From Arthrobacter glacialis (lineage in GTDB: Bacteria; Actinomycetota; Actinomycetes; Actinomycetales; Micrococcaceae): a DNA stretch of 64,000 nt. The translations under genes and the position numbers were made by a program. The DNA is taken from positions 326,277 to 390,276 of the forward strand of contig NZ_PPXC01000003.1 in assembly GCF_002909445.1 (NCBI RefSeq), given 5' to 3'. Under the pieces are notes generated by a model that saw only the letters and a list, made by a program, of their open reading frames with translations, did not search any database and was not told the origin of the DNA. Positions 53,702-62,126 of the stretch are shown one piece after another. Positions within the stretch are counted from its first letter, which is position 1; each line of letters begins with the position of its first letter.

Positions 53702-53926
53702 ATGGCGAATGAAAACGTCGAAACGTACTACGAAAACGGCCAGTGGAAGAACCGTGTGCAAGGCAATTCTCGCGCGTCAAACACGGCCGAGACCAAGCGA
53801 GTGGCCCAAGCCGAGGGTCGCCGGATGGCTCAAGATCGCAAGGTGGAACACATCGTAAAGAAGGTCAATGGCACGATTGGTGAACGGAATTCATATGGCA
53901 ACGATCCCAACCCGCCAAAGGGCTGA
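53702..53926 (+). CDS. DUF2188 domain-containing protein
   Basis: This 74-residue protein matches DUF2188: ETYYENGQWKNRVQGNSRAS, TKRVAQAEGRRMAQ and the closing GTIGERNSYGNDPNPPKG. The fold is small and of unknown function, common on mobile elements of actinobacteria. GGAGG eight bases upstream supports ATG 53702. It lies 60 bp before the TIR-like gene on the same strand and may be part of that operon. Confidence 0.8.
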   Translation: MANENVETYYENGQWKNRVQGNSRASNTAETKRVAQAEGRRMAQDRKVEHIVKKVNGTIGERNSYGNDPNPPKG

Positions 53927-53986
53927 GCATCCTTACCTGCAGGTCAATACAGGTTCCATCCGCCTCCGACCATAAGGAAGATTCCT

Positions 53987-54889
53987 TTGACCACACCAAG
54001 TTCTGGCACTCCCGGCGACCGCCAGCAAGCTGAGCGCGTTTTCGTCGTTCACGGGCGAAACAGCGAAGCACGTGACGCAATGTTTGATTTTCTCCGCTCG
54101 ATAGGGCTCAAACCCATCGAATGGGAAGAGGCCCTGCAATGGACGGAGCATGCCTCGCCCTATATTGGCGAGGTTCTCGACGTTGCCTTCAACAAAGCCC
54201 AAGCCGTTGTCGTCCTAATGACGCCGGACGAAGTTGCATACCTGCAGCCTGCATACGGCCATGGCCCTACAGATACGGAAACCCAGCCCGCGCCCCAGGC
54301 ACGACCAAACGTCCTCTTTGAAGCTGGCATGGCTATCGGGCGAAACGCTCAGCGCACCGTTCTGGTGGAACTGGGCTCTGTAAGACCTTTTAGCGACGTA
54401 GCCGGGCGTCATGCAATTCGAATGAGCAACGACGCGTCGAAGCGTAAGGATCTGGCCCAAAGGCTCAAAACGGCGGGCTGCGCAGTGAATCTCGAGGGCG
54501 CAGATTGGTTGCGGGTTGGGGATTTCACTCCGCCTCCTCCAGCCGGAGGTGGTCTGCCGCTCGGACGACGTGTGCCAAGCTCGACCGCTACGCCGGGGAT
54601 CCGTTTGGATGCTAGGTATCACCGACGCAGCGGGGACAGCGATCGAATTGAAATCATAAACCGTGGCACGGAGCCGGTATTTGACGTGTCTGTCGAGGTG
54701 CCGGATATGCCAGGTCTCATGGTCCATGGGGACGGTCCGGTAACTCGCCTCCCAGCAGGTAAGAGTTTCCACATGTATGTGGCCCGAACTTTCGGTGGGT
54801 CTGAGTCTCAATTCGACGTGGTCATCACCGGTCGCACAGCAGATGGCCAAGCAGTCCGCGAGGAAGCCTTCGTAGATACGGTGGGATGA
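53987..54889 (+). CDS. TIR-like (PF10137, CAP12-type) nucleotide-binding protein with C-terminal beta domain
   Basis: The 300-residue protein has an N-terminal TIR-like domain (about 16-165). It shows VFVVHGRNSEARDAMFDFLR, SPYIGEVLDVAFNKAQAVVVLMTPD, RPNVLFEAGMAIG and VRPFSDVAGRHAIR. This fold often cleaves NAD in anti-phage signalling. A Pro-rich linker (about 175-190) leads to a ~100-residue beta-sandwich-like domain of unknown role. The start is TTG 53987, six bases after AAGGAAG. One base separates its stop from the next ATG, so the two are translationally coupled. No CD-NTase gene is adjacent. Confidence 0.8.
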   Translation: MTTPSSGTPGDRQQAERVFVVHGRNSEARDAMFDFLRSIGLKPIEWEEALQWTEHASPYIGEVLDVAFNKAQAVVVLMTPDEVAYLQPAYGHGPTDTETQPAPQARPNVLFEAGMAIGRNAQRTVLVELGSVRPFSDVAGRHAIRMSNDASKRKDLAQRLKTAGCAVNLEGADWLRVGDFTPPPPAGGGLPLGRRVPSSTATPGIRLDARYHRRSGDSDRIEIINRGTEPVFDVSVEVPDMPGLMVHGDGPVTRLPAGKSFHMYVARTFGGSESQFDVVITGRTADGQAVREEAFVDTVG

Positions 54890-54890
54890 G

Positions 54891-55346
54891 ATGAGCAGCT
54901 ACTCGATAGAAGTTCCCTTGGACGATGACGGATTCATACGGCGCGAGTGCCCGCACTGTGAACATGAATTCAAATGGCACGACGGACCAACTGATGACCG
55001 TCCCCTGGGCGAGATTGATCCATCTGTATATTTCTGCCCTCTTTGCGGGGAATCCGCCTTGCCCGATCAGTGGTGGACACAGACACAGGTGGAATTTCAG
55101 GAGCAGTTCATAATGTCTCACTTGCATGAAGAAGTGGAACACGGCCTTAAGGATGCGTTCCGAGGAATGAAAGGCTGGACATACAAGCCCGGTCCGAACG
55201 ATGAGCCCACACCAGATAGCCTGACCGAACCAAACGACATGCTCATTGTCCAGCCGCCCTGCCATCCGTGGGAACCGCTGAAGATTCCTGATGACCATCT
55301 CGGCCCAGTTCATTGCCTAATTTGTGGCCAACAATTCGCCGTCTAG
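54891..55346 (+). CDS. Zinc-ribbon hypothetical protein coupled to TIR-like gene
   Basis: The 151-residue protein has three metal-binding knuckles: CPHCEHEFKW at about 18-27, CPLCGES at about 47-53 and HCLICGQQF near the C-terminus. A conserved-looking HPWEPLKIP occurs shortly before the last. No catalytic domain is recognised. It starts one base after the TIR-like gene stop, so equal synthesis is likely. By analogy with other effector pairs it could be a sensor, inhibitor or nucleic-acid-binding partner; this is inference. Confidence 0.65.
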   Translation: MSSYSIEVPLDDDGFIRRECPHCEHEFKWHDGPTDDRPLGEIDPSVYFCPLCGESALPDQWWTQTQVEFQEQFIMSHLHEEVEHGLKDAFRGMKGWTYKPGPNDEPTPDSLTEPNDMLIVQPPCHPWEPLKIPDDHLGPVHCLICGQQFAV

Positions 55347-55476
55347 ATCTGCGGATGAAGTGTCTGAGATAGCCGCTCGCGCAGGTCCATATGGTTTGCC
55401 CTGACGCGATCAACTACCCCTGACGAATGGGGCTGTGCTGTACGAAAGGTGCCCGCGCGACTATTTTTCCGTGCTG

Positions 55477-56175
55477 CTAAGCCAAGCGGGGTCTCGCAGC
55501 GTTCTCCTCAGGAGTTGCCAATCCAAGAACGGCATGTTCTTCATGAAAGCTCGTCCAAGACTCTTGAACTTTTTCGTCGACAAGAACCTCACCAAGGGAG
55601 CGGTCCAGACGATCGGTCTCAATTTGCGAAAGTCCACCGGACAGTGCCGTGAAGTCCCGAACTAACTGACCCCATCGCGGCGAGTCGTGCACGACGTCGA
55701 TGCTTCCACTGGAATCGAGCACAGCCCCGCTCAGACACGACAGCAACGGAGCGCCCGACGCCTTCTGCTCAGCTAAGAACCTGTCGGTCGCGGGCCTAAT
55801 GGCGCCCCTAAGCGCCCGATCCACGCGGTTCATCTCCTGTCGCGATCCACCTGCGTCAGGGATTCCCTCAATGACACCGCCGTAGCCGAAGTCAACGAGT
55901 TCCTCGACACCGACTTGCTTAATCCAGACGCCGAAGTTGCCAGATCGGGCACGCAAGGACTTCGTCGGGGCAACCTGAAAATACTCGATCCCCTTACCGA
56001 TCTTCTCGTCGCGATGCCGATGCTCCTCGACCAGAGCCCGAAAGAATGCATCGTCGTCCGAGCCGAGCACTCGGCCGTTGGGAATGTACTTGTCGCGAAT
56101 GCGATTGCATTCAAGTTTTGCCTTGTTGACGGATGGAAAGTTGTAACTTCCGAATGCGACAGGTTGAGCGGCCAT
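55477..56175 (-). CDS. DUF3223 domain-containing protein
   Basis: The 232-residue protein has a DUF3223 domain in its first ~110 residues: GSYNFPSVNKAKLECNRIRD, DDAFFRALVEEHRHRDEKIG and FQVAPTKSLRARSGNFGVW. This fold is found in plant DCL proteins and in phage and mobile-element proteins, often near HNH nucleases. The rest is helical and unassigned. GGAGGGA precedes the ATG. It converges on the zinc-ribbon gene. Role in the island is unknown. Confidence 0.7.
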   Translation of the reverse strand: MAAQPVAFGSYNFPSVNKAKLECNRIRDKYIPNGRVLGSDDDAFFRALVEEHRHRDEKIGKGIEYFQVAPTKSLRARSGNFGVWIKQVGVEELVDFGYGGVIEGIPDAGGSRQEMNRVDRALRGAIRPATDRFLAEQKASGAPLLSCLSGAVLDSSGSIDVVHDSPRWGQLVRDFTALSGGLSQIETDRLDRSLGEVLVDEKVQESWTSFHEEHAVLGLATPEENAARPRLA

Positions 56176-56238
56176 GAGAGTCCCTCCAGCGAATCTATGT
56201 TTAGCAGCATCCTACGTGGGTCAGCCAAACTACCCCAG

Positions 56239-57030
56239 CTACCATCCCCATCGTCGACGGGTAGGGACTTCGATCACTGGTATTTCCCATGGTTCCAGCG
56301 GCCGGTCAGGAACGGGTCGGACCCTGTGCGGCAGAATACGTCTACGCTCATGTTCCTCCTCGAGGTGAGTAGCAAAAACACGCTTGTCGCTCCCCCTCAA
56401 CACGTCGATGGCATGAGCCAGCAGAAGGTCAAGCCGCCTCGCCTCAGCTTCGGCAGCAACGAGGCGTTCGTGCGCCGAGACCGCCCGATACCCGCACAAC
56501 TGGCGAAGTAGTTCATGGACCGGCTTGATGTGTTTCAGATAGTAGTGGTATTCCCACTCAGGTGACGCCGAGCGGTCTTCTTGGCCGCGGCTCCTTTCGT
56601 ATGTGCGGCCATTTTTGCAATATTCCCGCAACTTGGTTTCCTCGGCCATGACATATTCCAAGATCGGGTCAGGATTCTCTTGACTAACGGCAGCTGCCAC
56701 GTCAAGGCAACCGGTCGGAGACAAAATGAGGACGCCATTGAGTTCGAACCATGCGATGCGCTCCAACAGGTCGGACATTGGGCGGCCTAGGAGCAGCCCA
56801 AGCGCCGGGATAACTTTCACCTCGAGTCCGTTCTTGGCGCGCCCTCCAGTGAATACCTCGGCGATGTCGCTTGCGACTAGGTGTTCATAGACCACATCGC
56901 AGGCGTATTCCTCAACCTCGTCGATACCCTCGGCATCGAGGCGCTGCCAGTTGGCCATGAGGCGGTCGTACGCTTCGACGTCACAGTGTTGGCAGTCGAC
57001 TTCCAGACACAGACTGGGTCTGACCGGCAT
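56239..57030 (-). CDS. Hypothetical protein, second gene of a mobile-element pair
   Basis: I do not recognise this 263-residue protein. It starts (ATG 57030) with MPVRPSLCLEVDCQHCDVEA, a Cys/His cluster that may bind metal. A helical body follows, with DRLMANWQRLDAEG and YERSRGQEDRSASPEW, and a Arg/Pro-rich end. It overlaps the end of the small gene 56981-57175 by 50 bp in another frame, so the two are linked. The start is uncertain; an open frame extends to 57096 and ATG 56958 lies inside. Confidence 0.5.
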   Translation of the reverse strand: MPVRPSLCLEVDCQHCDVEAYDRLMANWQRLDAEGIDEVEEYACDVVYEHLVASDIAEVFTGGRAKNGLEVKVIPALGLLLGRPMSDLLERIAWFELNGVLILSPTGCLDVAAAVSQENPDPILEYVMAEETKLREYCKNGRTYERSRGQEDRSASPEWEYHYYLKHIKPVHELLRQLCGYRAVSAHERLVAAEAEARRLDLLLAHAIDVLRGSDKRVFATHLEEEHERRRILPHRVRPVPDRPLEPWEIPVIEVPTRRRWGW

Positions 57031-57175
57031 TAACGCCGTCAACGAACTCAAACTCGATTCTGACTTTGCGTTTGTCTTGCGTGACCCTGAGGACAAGAAC
57101 TTGCTCAGACGGCGCGTCGTCGCGTTTTCGGTAAGCCCACAACTCGCCAGGTTCAGGAAGAAGCTGCTCTGTCAT
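56981..57175 (-). CDS. Small conserved hypothetical protein
   Basis: The 64-residue protein starts MTEQLLPEPGELWAYRKRDD and ends GQTQSVSGSRLPTL. This small beta-rich protein resembles short proteins common on actinobacterial mobile elements; no function is known. The ATG 57175 was chosen because it begins the conserved part; the frame is open further upstream to 57325. It overlaps the following gene. Confidence 0.5.
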   Translation of the reverse strand: MTEQLLPEPGELWAYRKRDDAPSEQVLVLRVTQDKRKVRIEFEFVDGVNAGQTQSVSGSRLPTL

Positions 57176-57687
57176 GGTGCCTACTTCCATAGGATCCCCA
57201 CTTACTTGGTACGAGTTCCTATTCACCTGCCTCAGCCTGTGTAGCTGAAGCTTACCGGCGTCGTGGTTTCTCCCTCGAGAATAGTGTGACAGGGCCGCGA
57301 TAGCCCCTTCGCAAAAAGACAGCAAATCGTCCGTAGCCAGTGGGAATGCTGATAGAACAGTCCGATAGTGACAGGGCCTCTTTCAGCCGAATATTACAAA
57401 CTCCTCAGGCCCTGGACAGTCAGCAAAGCGAGGCGCTTTCCCACGGTCGCCGATGTCCGTGTCCTTGGCACCGCTAGGGCGAAGTGGGAGCAACTGTTCA
57501 ATAATGCCGGCGAACCGTCGGAAATCGCAAGGGGATCAGTGTGGGAACGCGCCTGCCGTTTGGCCTTGACATGCCCGGCTCCGAACTCAACTCGTGAACA
57601 GGCTCGGAGGTTTTCTTCGTGGTCAATGCATCCGAAATAGCTTTGTCCCCTGTGGAAATGGTCGATTCGACATCCACCAATGGCGAA
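57176..57687. other. Gene-poor right end of the island
   Basis: About 510 bp lie between the last recognisable gene and the right repeat. Open frames of up to 99 codons exist on both strands but none resembles a known protein and they overlap each other. This is where an integrase gene would be expected; none is seen. Confidence 0.5.
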
Positions 57688-57800
57688 TTTCATGTGGCAT
57701 CTCGCGGGCCGCGCGTGTCCGGCCGCTGCTGATTTGCTGGCCCTCTTTGCGGCGGGAAAACGAAAAACCCCCGGCCGTTAGGCCGAGGGTTTTCCTCATC

Positions 57801-57807
<7 letters not shown>
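57688..57807 (-). repeat. Right direct repeat of the island (att site at the tRNA)
   Basis: The last 55 bp (57753-57807) are identical to 46570-46624 and include the final seven bases of tRNA-fMet. The first 65 bp match imperfectly, suggesting this copy came in with the island from a related host. Confidence 0.92.
57764..57793 (-). terminator. Terminator of tRNA-fMet
   Basis: The hairpin formed by AAAACCCCCGGCC and GGCCGAGGGTTTT starts eight bases after the CCA end of the tRNA and ends in a T-run on the minus strand. Confidence 0.9.
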
Positions 57808-57877
<70 letters not shown>

Positions 57878-57888
57878 TTGCGTCCTCA

Positions 57889-57917
57889 ACAGTACATGTG
57901 TTTGGCCCAAACACCAA
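57889..57917 (-). promoter_or_regulatory. Promoter of tRNA-fMet with palindromic spacer
   Basis: On the minus strand TTGGTG (57917-57912) and TACTGT (57894-57889) are spaced 17 bp, about 11 bp before the tRNA 5' end. The spacer contains GTGTTTGGCCCAAACAC (57898-57914), a perfect palindrome with 8-bp arms that overlaps the -35 box. Confidence 0.65.
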
Positions 57918-58049
57918 CTCGAGAGGCTACTGACCCACATGAGAGGCGCCGGAGTCGGTATTTTTGTAGGCGACGTAAAGGAGACGCCAAAGGCCGCCCG
58001 CGGCCGACGCGTCGGATAGTCGCCGGAAAATGCCGGTTCCGGCGCCGGC

Positions 58050-58826
58050 TTAGCGGTGCTTGAACTCGGCGGCGCGCTTCTCGGTGAACGCCGCCATGCC
58101 TTCCTTTTGGTCCTCAGTGGCGAAGCAGGCGTAAATGCCCCGCCGCTCGCGCACGACGCCTTCGGCGAGGGTGGTCTCGAAAGCCGCATTGACTGCTTCC
58201 TTGGCGATCATGGCTACGGGCTTGGACATGCCGGCGATGACAGCGGCCGTGGCCAGCGCATCCTCCAGCAGCGAGTCCACGGGCACCACCCGGGCCACTA
58301 GGCCCGCCTGTTCGGCCTCCACAGCACCCATGACACGGCCCGTCAGCACCATTTCCATAGCCTTGGCCTTGCCAATGGCGCGGGTGAGCCGCTGCGAACC
58401 GCCCATGCCGGGGATCACGCCCAACTTGATTTCGGGTTGGCCAAACTTGGCGTTGTCGGCGGCAATGATGAAATCAGCAATCATGGCGAGCTCACAACCG
58501 CCGCCCAGGGCGTGGCCCGCCACGGCGGCAATCATGGGGGTGCGGACCCGTGCCAACTCATCCCATACGGAGAACCAGTTGGACTGGTACATCTCCACGG
58601 ATGACTTTTCTGCCATCTCCTTGATGTCAGCCCCGGCAGCAAAGGCGCGGGAGGAGCCGGTGATGACCATGGCACCAATGCCGGGATCGGCGTCGAACGC
58701 ACGGGCGGCGGCCAGTATTTCATGGCCCATGGCATCGCTCAGGGCGTTCAGGGCCTCGGGCCGGTTGAGCATTATCAGTCCCACGCGGCCGTGTTGTTCG
58801 GTCAGGATCAAGGAGTGCTGGGTCAT
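58050..58826 (-). CDS. Enoyl-CoA hydratase
   Basis: The 258-residue crotonase-fold enzyme hydrates 2-enoyl-CoA. It has the oxyanion segment [27 protein letters not shown] and the catalytic Glu of [15 protein letters not shown] at about 132. It is the last gene of the minus-strand branched-chain operon, acting after the acyl-CoA dehydrogenase (methacrylyl-CoA to 3-hydroxyisobutyryl-CoA in valine breakdown). The gap to the upstream gene is 61 bp. Confidence 0.92.
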   Translation of the reverse strand: MTQHSLILTEQHGRVGLIMLNRPEALNALSDAMGHEILAAARAFDADPGIGAMVITGSSRAFAAGADIKEMAEKSSVEMYQSNWFSVWDELARVRTPMIAAVAGHALGGGCELAMIADFIIAADNAKFGQPEIKLGVIPGMGGSQRLTRAIGKAKAMEMVLTGRVMGAVEAEQAGLVARVVPVDSLLEDALATAAVIAGMSKPVAMIAKEAVNAAFETTLAEGVVRERRGIYACFATEDQKEGMAAFTEKRAAEFKHR

Positions 58827-58887
58827 GGTGGAGGGGTTCCGTTCAGTTCACATGGTTTGAAAAGCAAAGAGCAGGCCGGCGTGGACC

Positions 58888-59826
58888 TCAGTCAACGCCG
58901 CCGGTGGCGTCCCTGATGGTGTTGATGATGCCGGAAAAGTCGGTTCCGGCCCCGCCACCTAGGGCGAATTCACGGTAGATTTCCTCGGCAGCCCTGCCCA
59001 GCACCGCGTCCACTCCCGTGGCATTGAGCGCTTCAACGGCCAGCCCCAGGTCCTTAGCCATGAGGGCACCGGCGAACCCGGGTTGATAGTCGCGGTTGGC
59101 GGGGCTTGTTGGAACGGGGCCGGGGACGGGGCAGTTGGTGGTCAGCGACCAGCATTGGCCGGAGGCGTTGGCCGCCACATCGAACAACGCCTGGTGGCTC
59201 AGGCCCAACTTTTCGCCCAGCACAAATGCTTCACTCACGGCGATCATGGACACGCCCAGGATCATGTTGTTGCACACCTTGGCAGCCTGGCCGGAGCCGG
59301 GCCCGCCGCACAGCACAATGCGCCTGCCCATGACCTCGAGGATCGGGCCGGCGGCCGCGAAATCTTCCTCGGAACCTCCCACCATGAACGTCAGTGTCCC
59401 GGCCTCGGCCCCCACAACACCGCCGGAAACCGGCGCATCCAGGCCCCGGTGCCCGCTGGCCACCACCATCTCGTGGGCCGTGCGGGCGTCCTCCACCGAG
59501 ATGGTGGAGCATTCCAAAAACAACGCCCCGGGTTTGGCAGCCGCCAGCAAACCACCGCCGGGCCCCTCCCCCTCAAATGCGGCAAATACATGCTTGCCGG
59601 CGGGCAGCATGGTGATGATGACATCGGCCCCGAGCGCCGCCCCGGAAGCGGATGAGGCCACCACGACACCGGCTGTGTGCGCCGCGGCAAGCGCTGCCGG
59701 CACCACATCAAAGCCGGTCACCGGATAGCCCGCAGCCACCAAATTTGCCGCCATGGGCCCGCCCATGTGCCCCAGCCCAATGAAGGCAACCTTGGCATCA
59801 CGTCCCGCCATCGATTCCTCGCTCAT
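58888..59826 (-). CDS. mmsB: 3-hydroxyisobutyrate dehydrogenase
   Basis: The 312-residue NAD enzyme oxidises 3-hydroxyisobutyrate to methylmalonate semialdehyde in valine degradation. It shows the Rossmann motif FIGLGHMGGPMAANL near the start, DAPVSGGVVGAEAGTLTFMVGG and the catalytic Lys segment GSGQAAKVCNNMILG. ATG 59826 follows AAAGGAA. It sits between the CoA hydrolase and hydratase genes, matching pathway order. Confidence 0.94.
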   Translation of the reverse strand: MSEESMAGRDAKVAFIGLGHMGGPMAANLVAAGYPVTGFDVVPAALAAAHTAGVVVASSASGAALGADVIITMLPAGKHVFAAFEGEGPGGGLLAAAKPGALFLECSTISVEDARTAHEMVVASGHRGLDAPVSGGVVGAEAGTLTFMVGGSEEDFAAAGPILEVMGRRIVLCGGPGSGQAAKVCNNMILGVSMIAVSEAFVLGEKLGLSHQALFDVAANASGQCWSLTTNCPVPGPVPTSPANRDYQPGFAGALMAKDLGLAVEALNATGVDAVLGRAAEEIYREFALGGGAGTDFSGIINTIRDATGGVD

Positions 59827-59890
59827 GGTTGTTTCCTTTCTTGTCATCCCTGCCGAAAAATCAGTGCCAAAAGTTCAGTGCCAAAACCAG

Positions 59891-60934
59891 CTAGGGCGCC
59901 AGCAAGCCCAGTTCCCGCTCACCCAGGCTGGCAAACGCCTCCGCCACCACGTCTTCCGGCACGTCCGCCAGGGCTGCCGGGGACCAGGCCGGGTTCCTGT
60001 CCTTGTCCACCAGCTGCGCCCGGATGCCCTCGGCAAAATCCGGCCAGCGCAGTGCCCGCAACGAGACCCTGAACTCCTGGTTCAACGCCTCCTCCAAAGT
60101 CCCCAGTGCCCGCGCCCGCCGCAGCGCCGCAAGGGCGACACTCACGGCCGTGGGCGACTTCGCAGCAATCGCGGCAGCCGCTGCATCCGCCGCCGGATCG
60201 CCCACGCGGGACAAGCGCGCAAGGATGGTCTCCACGCGATCAGGGGCGTACGCCTCATCAATCCACCAGCGCTGCTGCGCCAAAGCGGACTCCGGTGCGG
60301 CTTGGCCCCAGCGTGCGACGGCGGAGCTTGCGTTACGCTCGGCCAGCTCGTCCACCAGCGTGGCCAGCGACGCCGATTCCACAAAGTGGCTGGCCAGACC
60401 CATCGCGATGGCGTCGGCGCCGTTGACCATGGCAGCGGTCAGGGCCGCGTGGGTGCCCAGTTCGCCGGGGGCGCGGGAGAGCAGATACGTGCCGCCCACA
60501 TCGGGGACGAAGCCGATCCCGGTCTCCGGCATGCCAATTCGGGAGCGCTCGGTGACAATCCGGTGGGACGCGTGGGCCGAAATACCCACACCCCCGCCCA
60601 GCACCACCCCGTCCATGAACGTCACAATGGGTTTTGGGTAGCGTTTGATGCGGGCATTGAGATGGTATTCATCGCGCCAAAACGTTTCGCTGGTGTCCCC
60701 GCCGGTACGGGCGTCGTGATAGATGGAGACGATGTCCCCGCCGGCGCACAAGCCCCGCTCACCGGCACCGGAAATGAGAACTGTTGAAACGGCGTCGTCA
60801 GCCTCCCACTCATCCAGGCACTGGGCAAGGGTGGAAATCATGGCCGGATTGAGCGCATTCATGGCGTCGGGGCGGTTGAGAATCAGGTGCCCCAGCTGGC
60901 CAGTTTGCTGGTGTAGAACGTCATTGTGCTCCAT
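59891..60934 (-). CDS. 3-hydroxyisobutyryl-CoA hydrolase (crotonase fold)
   Basis: The 347-residue enzyme releases 3-hydroxyisobutyrate from its CoA ester. It has RGLCAGGDIVSIYHDARTGG, GGVGISAHASHRIVTE and MPETGIGFVPDVGGTY, the pattern that separates the hydrolase from normal hydratases. ATG 60934 lies just after GGAGGATAGGTAC; an in-frame ATG is five codons upstream. It follows the dehydrogenase gene by 18 bp. Confidence 0.92.
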   Translation of the reverse strand: MEHNDVLHQQTGQLGHLILNRPDAMNALNPAMISTLAQCLDEWEADDAVSTVLISGAGERGLCAGGDIVSIYHDARTGGDTSETFWRDEYHLNARIKRYPKPIVTFMDGVVLGGGVGISAHASHRIVTERSRIGMPETGIGFVPDVGGTYLLSRAPGELGTHAALTAAMVNGADAIAMGLASHFVESASLATLVDELAERNASSAVARWGQAAPESALAQQRWWIDEAYAPDRVETILARLSRVGDPAADAAAAAIAAKSPTAVSVALAALRRARALGTLEEALNQEFRVSLRALRWPDFAEGIRAQLVDKDRNPAWSPAALADVPEDVVAEAFASLGERELGLLAP

Positions 60935-60952
60935 GTACCTATCCTCCATTGC

Positions 60953-62089
60953 TTAGCGCTCCACGGCCAGACGACCCACGATCAAGCGCATGATTTCATT
61001 GCTGCCCTCAAGGATCTGGTGGACCCGCAAGTCCCTGACCAGTTTCTCCAGCCCGTACTCGCTCAGGTATCCGTACCCGCCGTGGAGTTGAAGGGCCTGG
61101 TTGGCCACCTGGAAGCCGGCATCGGTGGCCACCAATTTGGCCATGGCGCACAGTTTGACGGTGTCCGGTGCGCCGGTGTCCAGGGCGTCTGCGGCCCGCA
61201 TGAGCATGGTGCGGGAGACTTCCAGATCGGTGTCCATCTGGGCAATTTCAAAGAGCAGGTGCTGCTTTTCGATGAGCGGACCGCCAAATGCCTGCCGTTC
61301 CTTCAAATAGGCGATGGACTTTTCCAGCGCCGCCCGGCCACCACCCAGGGAGCAGGCCCCAATGTTGACCCGGCCTCCATTGAGGCCCTTCATGGCAATG
61401 CCGAAACCGTCGCCCTCGGCCCCCAGCCGGTTCGCCACGGGAATCCGCACATCCTTAAACACCACCTGACGGGTGGGTTGCGCCCGCCAGCCCATCTTCT
61501 TTTCATTGGCCCCGAAGGACAGACCGGGTGCGTCATGGGGAACAACGACGGCGGTGATCCCGCGGCTGCCTCGATCTGCTGTGCGAACCATGACCAGGTA
61601 CCACGCGGCAGCCCCGGCCCCGGAAATGAACTGTTTGGTGCCGTTGAGAACGTAATCTTCGCCGTCGAGCACGGCTGAGGTGGTGATGGCCGCGGCATCG
61701 GAGCCAACCCCCGGTTCGGAAAGGCAGTAGCTGGTCAGCTCCGTCATGGCGGTGATGCCCGGCAGCCACGTGGCCCGCTGGGTGTCATTGCCGAAGGCAT
61801 CGATCATCCAGGCCACCATGTTGTGGATGGAGATGTAGGCGGCGATGGTGGGGTCCACAGCTGCCAGCTCTTCAAAGATCAGCACGGCGTCGGCGCGGCT
61901 CAGTGCCGAGCCCCCGTGCTCCTCGCCCACATAAATCCCGCCCATGCCCAAGGCACCAGCCTCGGCCAGCACGTCCACGGGGAAGTGTTTGTTTTCATCC
62001 CAATCGGCCGTGTGCGGGGCCAGGGCCGTGGTGGCAAAATCGCGCACCATTTCCACCACCGCCTCTTGATCGGACGTGAGCTGGTACAT
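60953..62089 (-). CDS. Acyl-CoA dehydrogenase (isobutyryl-CoA dehydrogenase type)
   Basis: The 378-residue flavoprotein oxidises branched acyl-CoA to the enoyl-CoA and passes electrons to EtfAB. It shows YCLSEPGVGSDAAAI, KQFISGAG, the FAD segment GGRAALEKSIAYLKERQAFG and LHGGYGYLSEYGLEKLVRD with the catalytic Glu region near the C-terminus, ILEGSNEIMRLIVGR. GGAGG precedes the ATG. It heads the operon. With HIBCH and mmsB downstream, isobutyryl-CoA is the likely substrate. Confidence 0.93.
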   Translation of the reverse strand: MYQLTSDQEAVVEMVRDFATTALAPHTADWDENKHFPVDVLAEAGALGMGGIYVGEEHGGSALSRADAVLIFEELAAVDPTIAAYISIHNMVAWMIDAFGNDTQRATWLPGITAMTELTSYCLSEPGVGSDAAAITTSAVLDGEDYVLNGTKQFISGAGAAAWYLVMVRTADRGSRGITAVVVPHDAPGLSFGANEKKMGWRAQPTRQVVFKDVRIPVANRLGAEGDGFGIAMKGLNGGRVNIGACSLGGGRAALEKSIAYLKERQAFGGPLIEKQHLLFEIAQMDTDLEVSRTMLMRAADALDTGAPDTVKLCAMAKLVATDAGFQVANQALQLHGGYGYLSEYGLEKLVRDLRVHQILEGSNEIMRLIVGRLAVER

Positions 62090-62126
62090 GGTGCCTCCTG
62101 ATGCGTTGCCCCGGTGGGGGTTTGGC

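Noticed and set aside
53987-55346. CBASS system
   Set aside because: The TIR-like protein is of the CAP12 type, but no CD-NTase, E1/E2 or other CBASS gene is visible in the window.
57368-57693. Overlapping 90- and 99-codon frames at the right end of the island
   Set aside because: Neither has a recognisable domain or ribosome binding site, and they contradict each other.
59861-59889. AGTGCCAAAA duplicated near the end of the CoA hydrolase gene
   Set aside because: Only two short copies in a small intergenic gap; likely a chance or slippage duplication.
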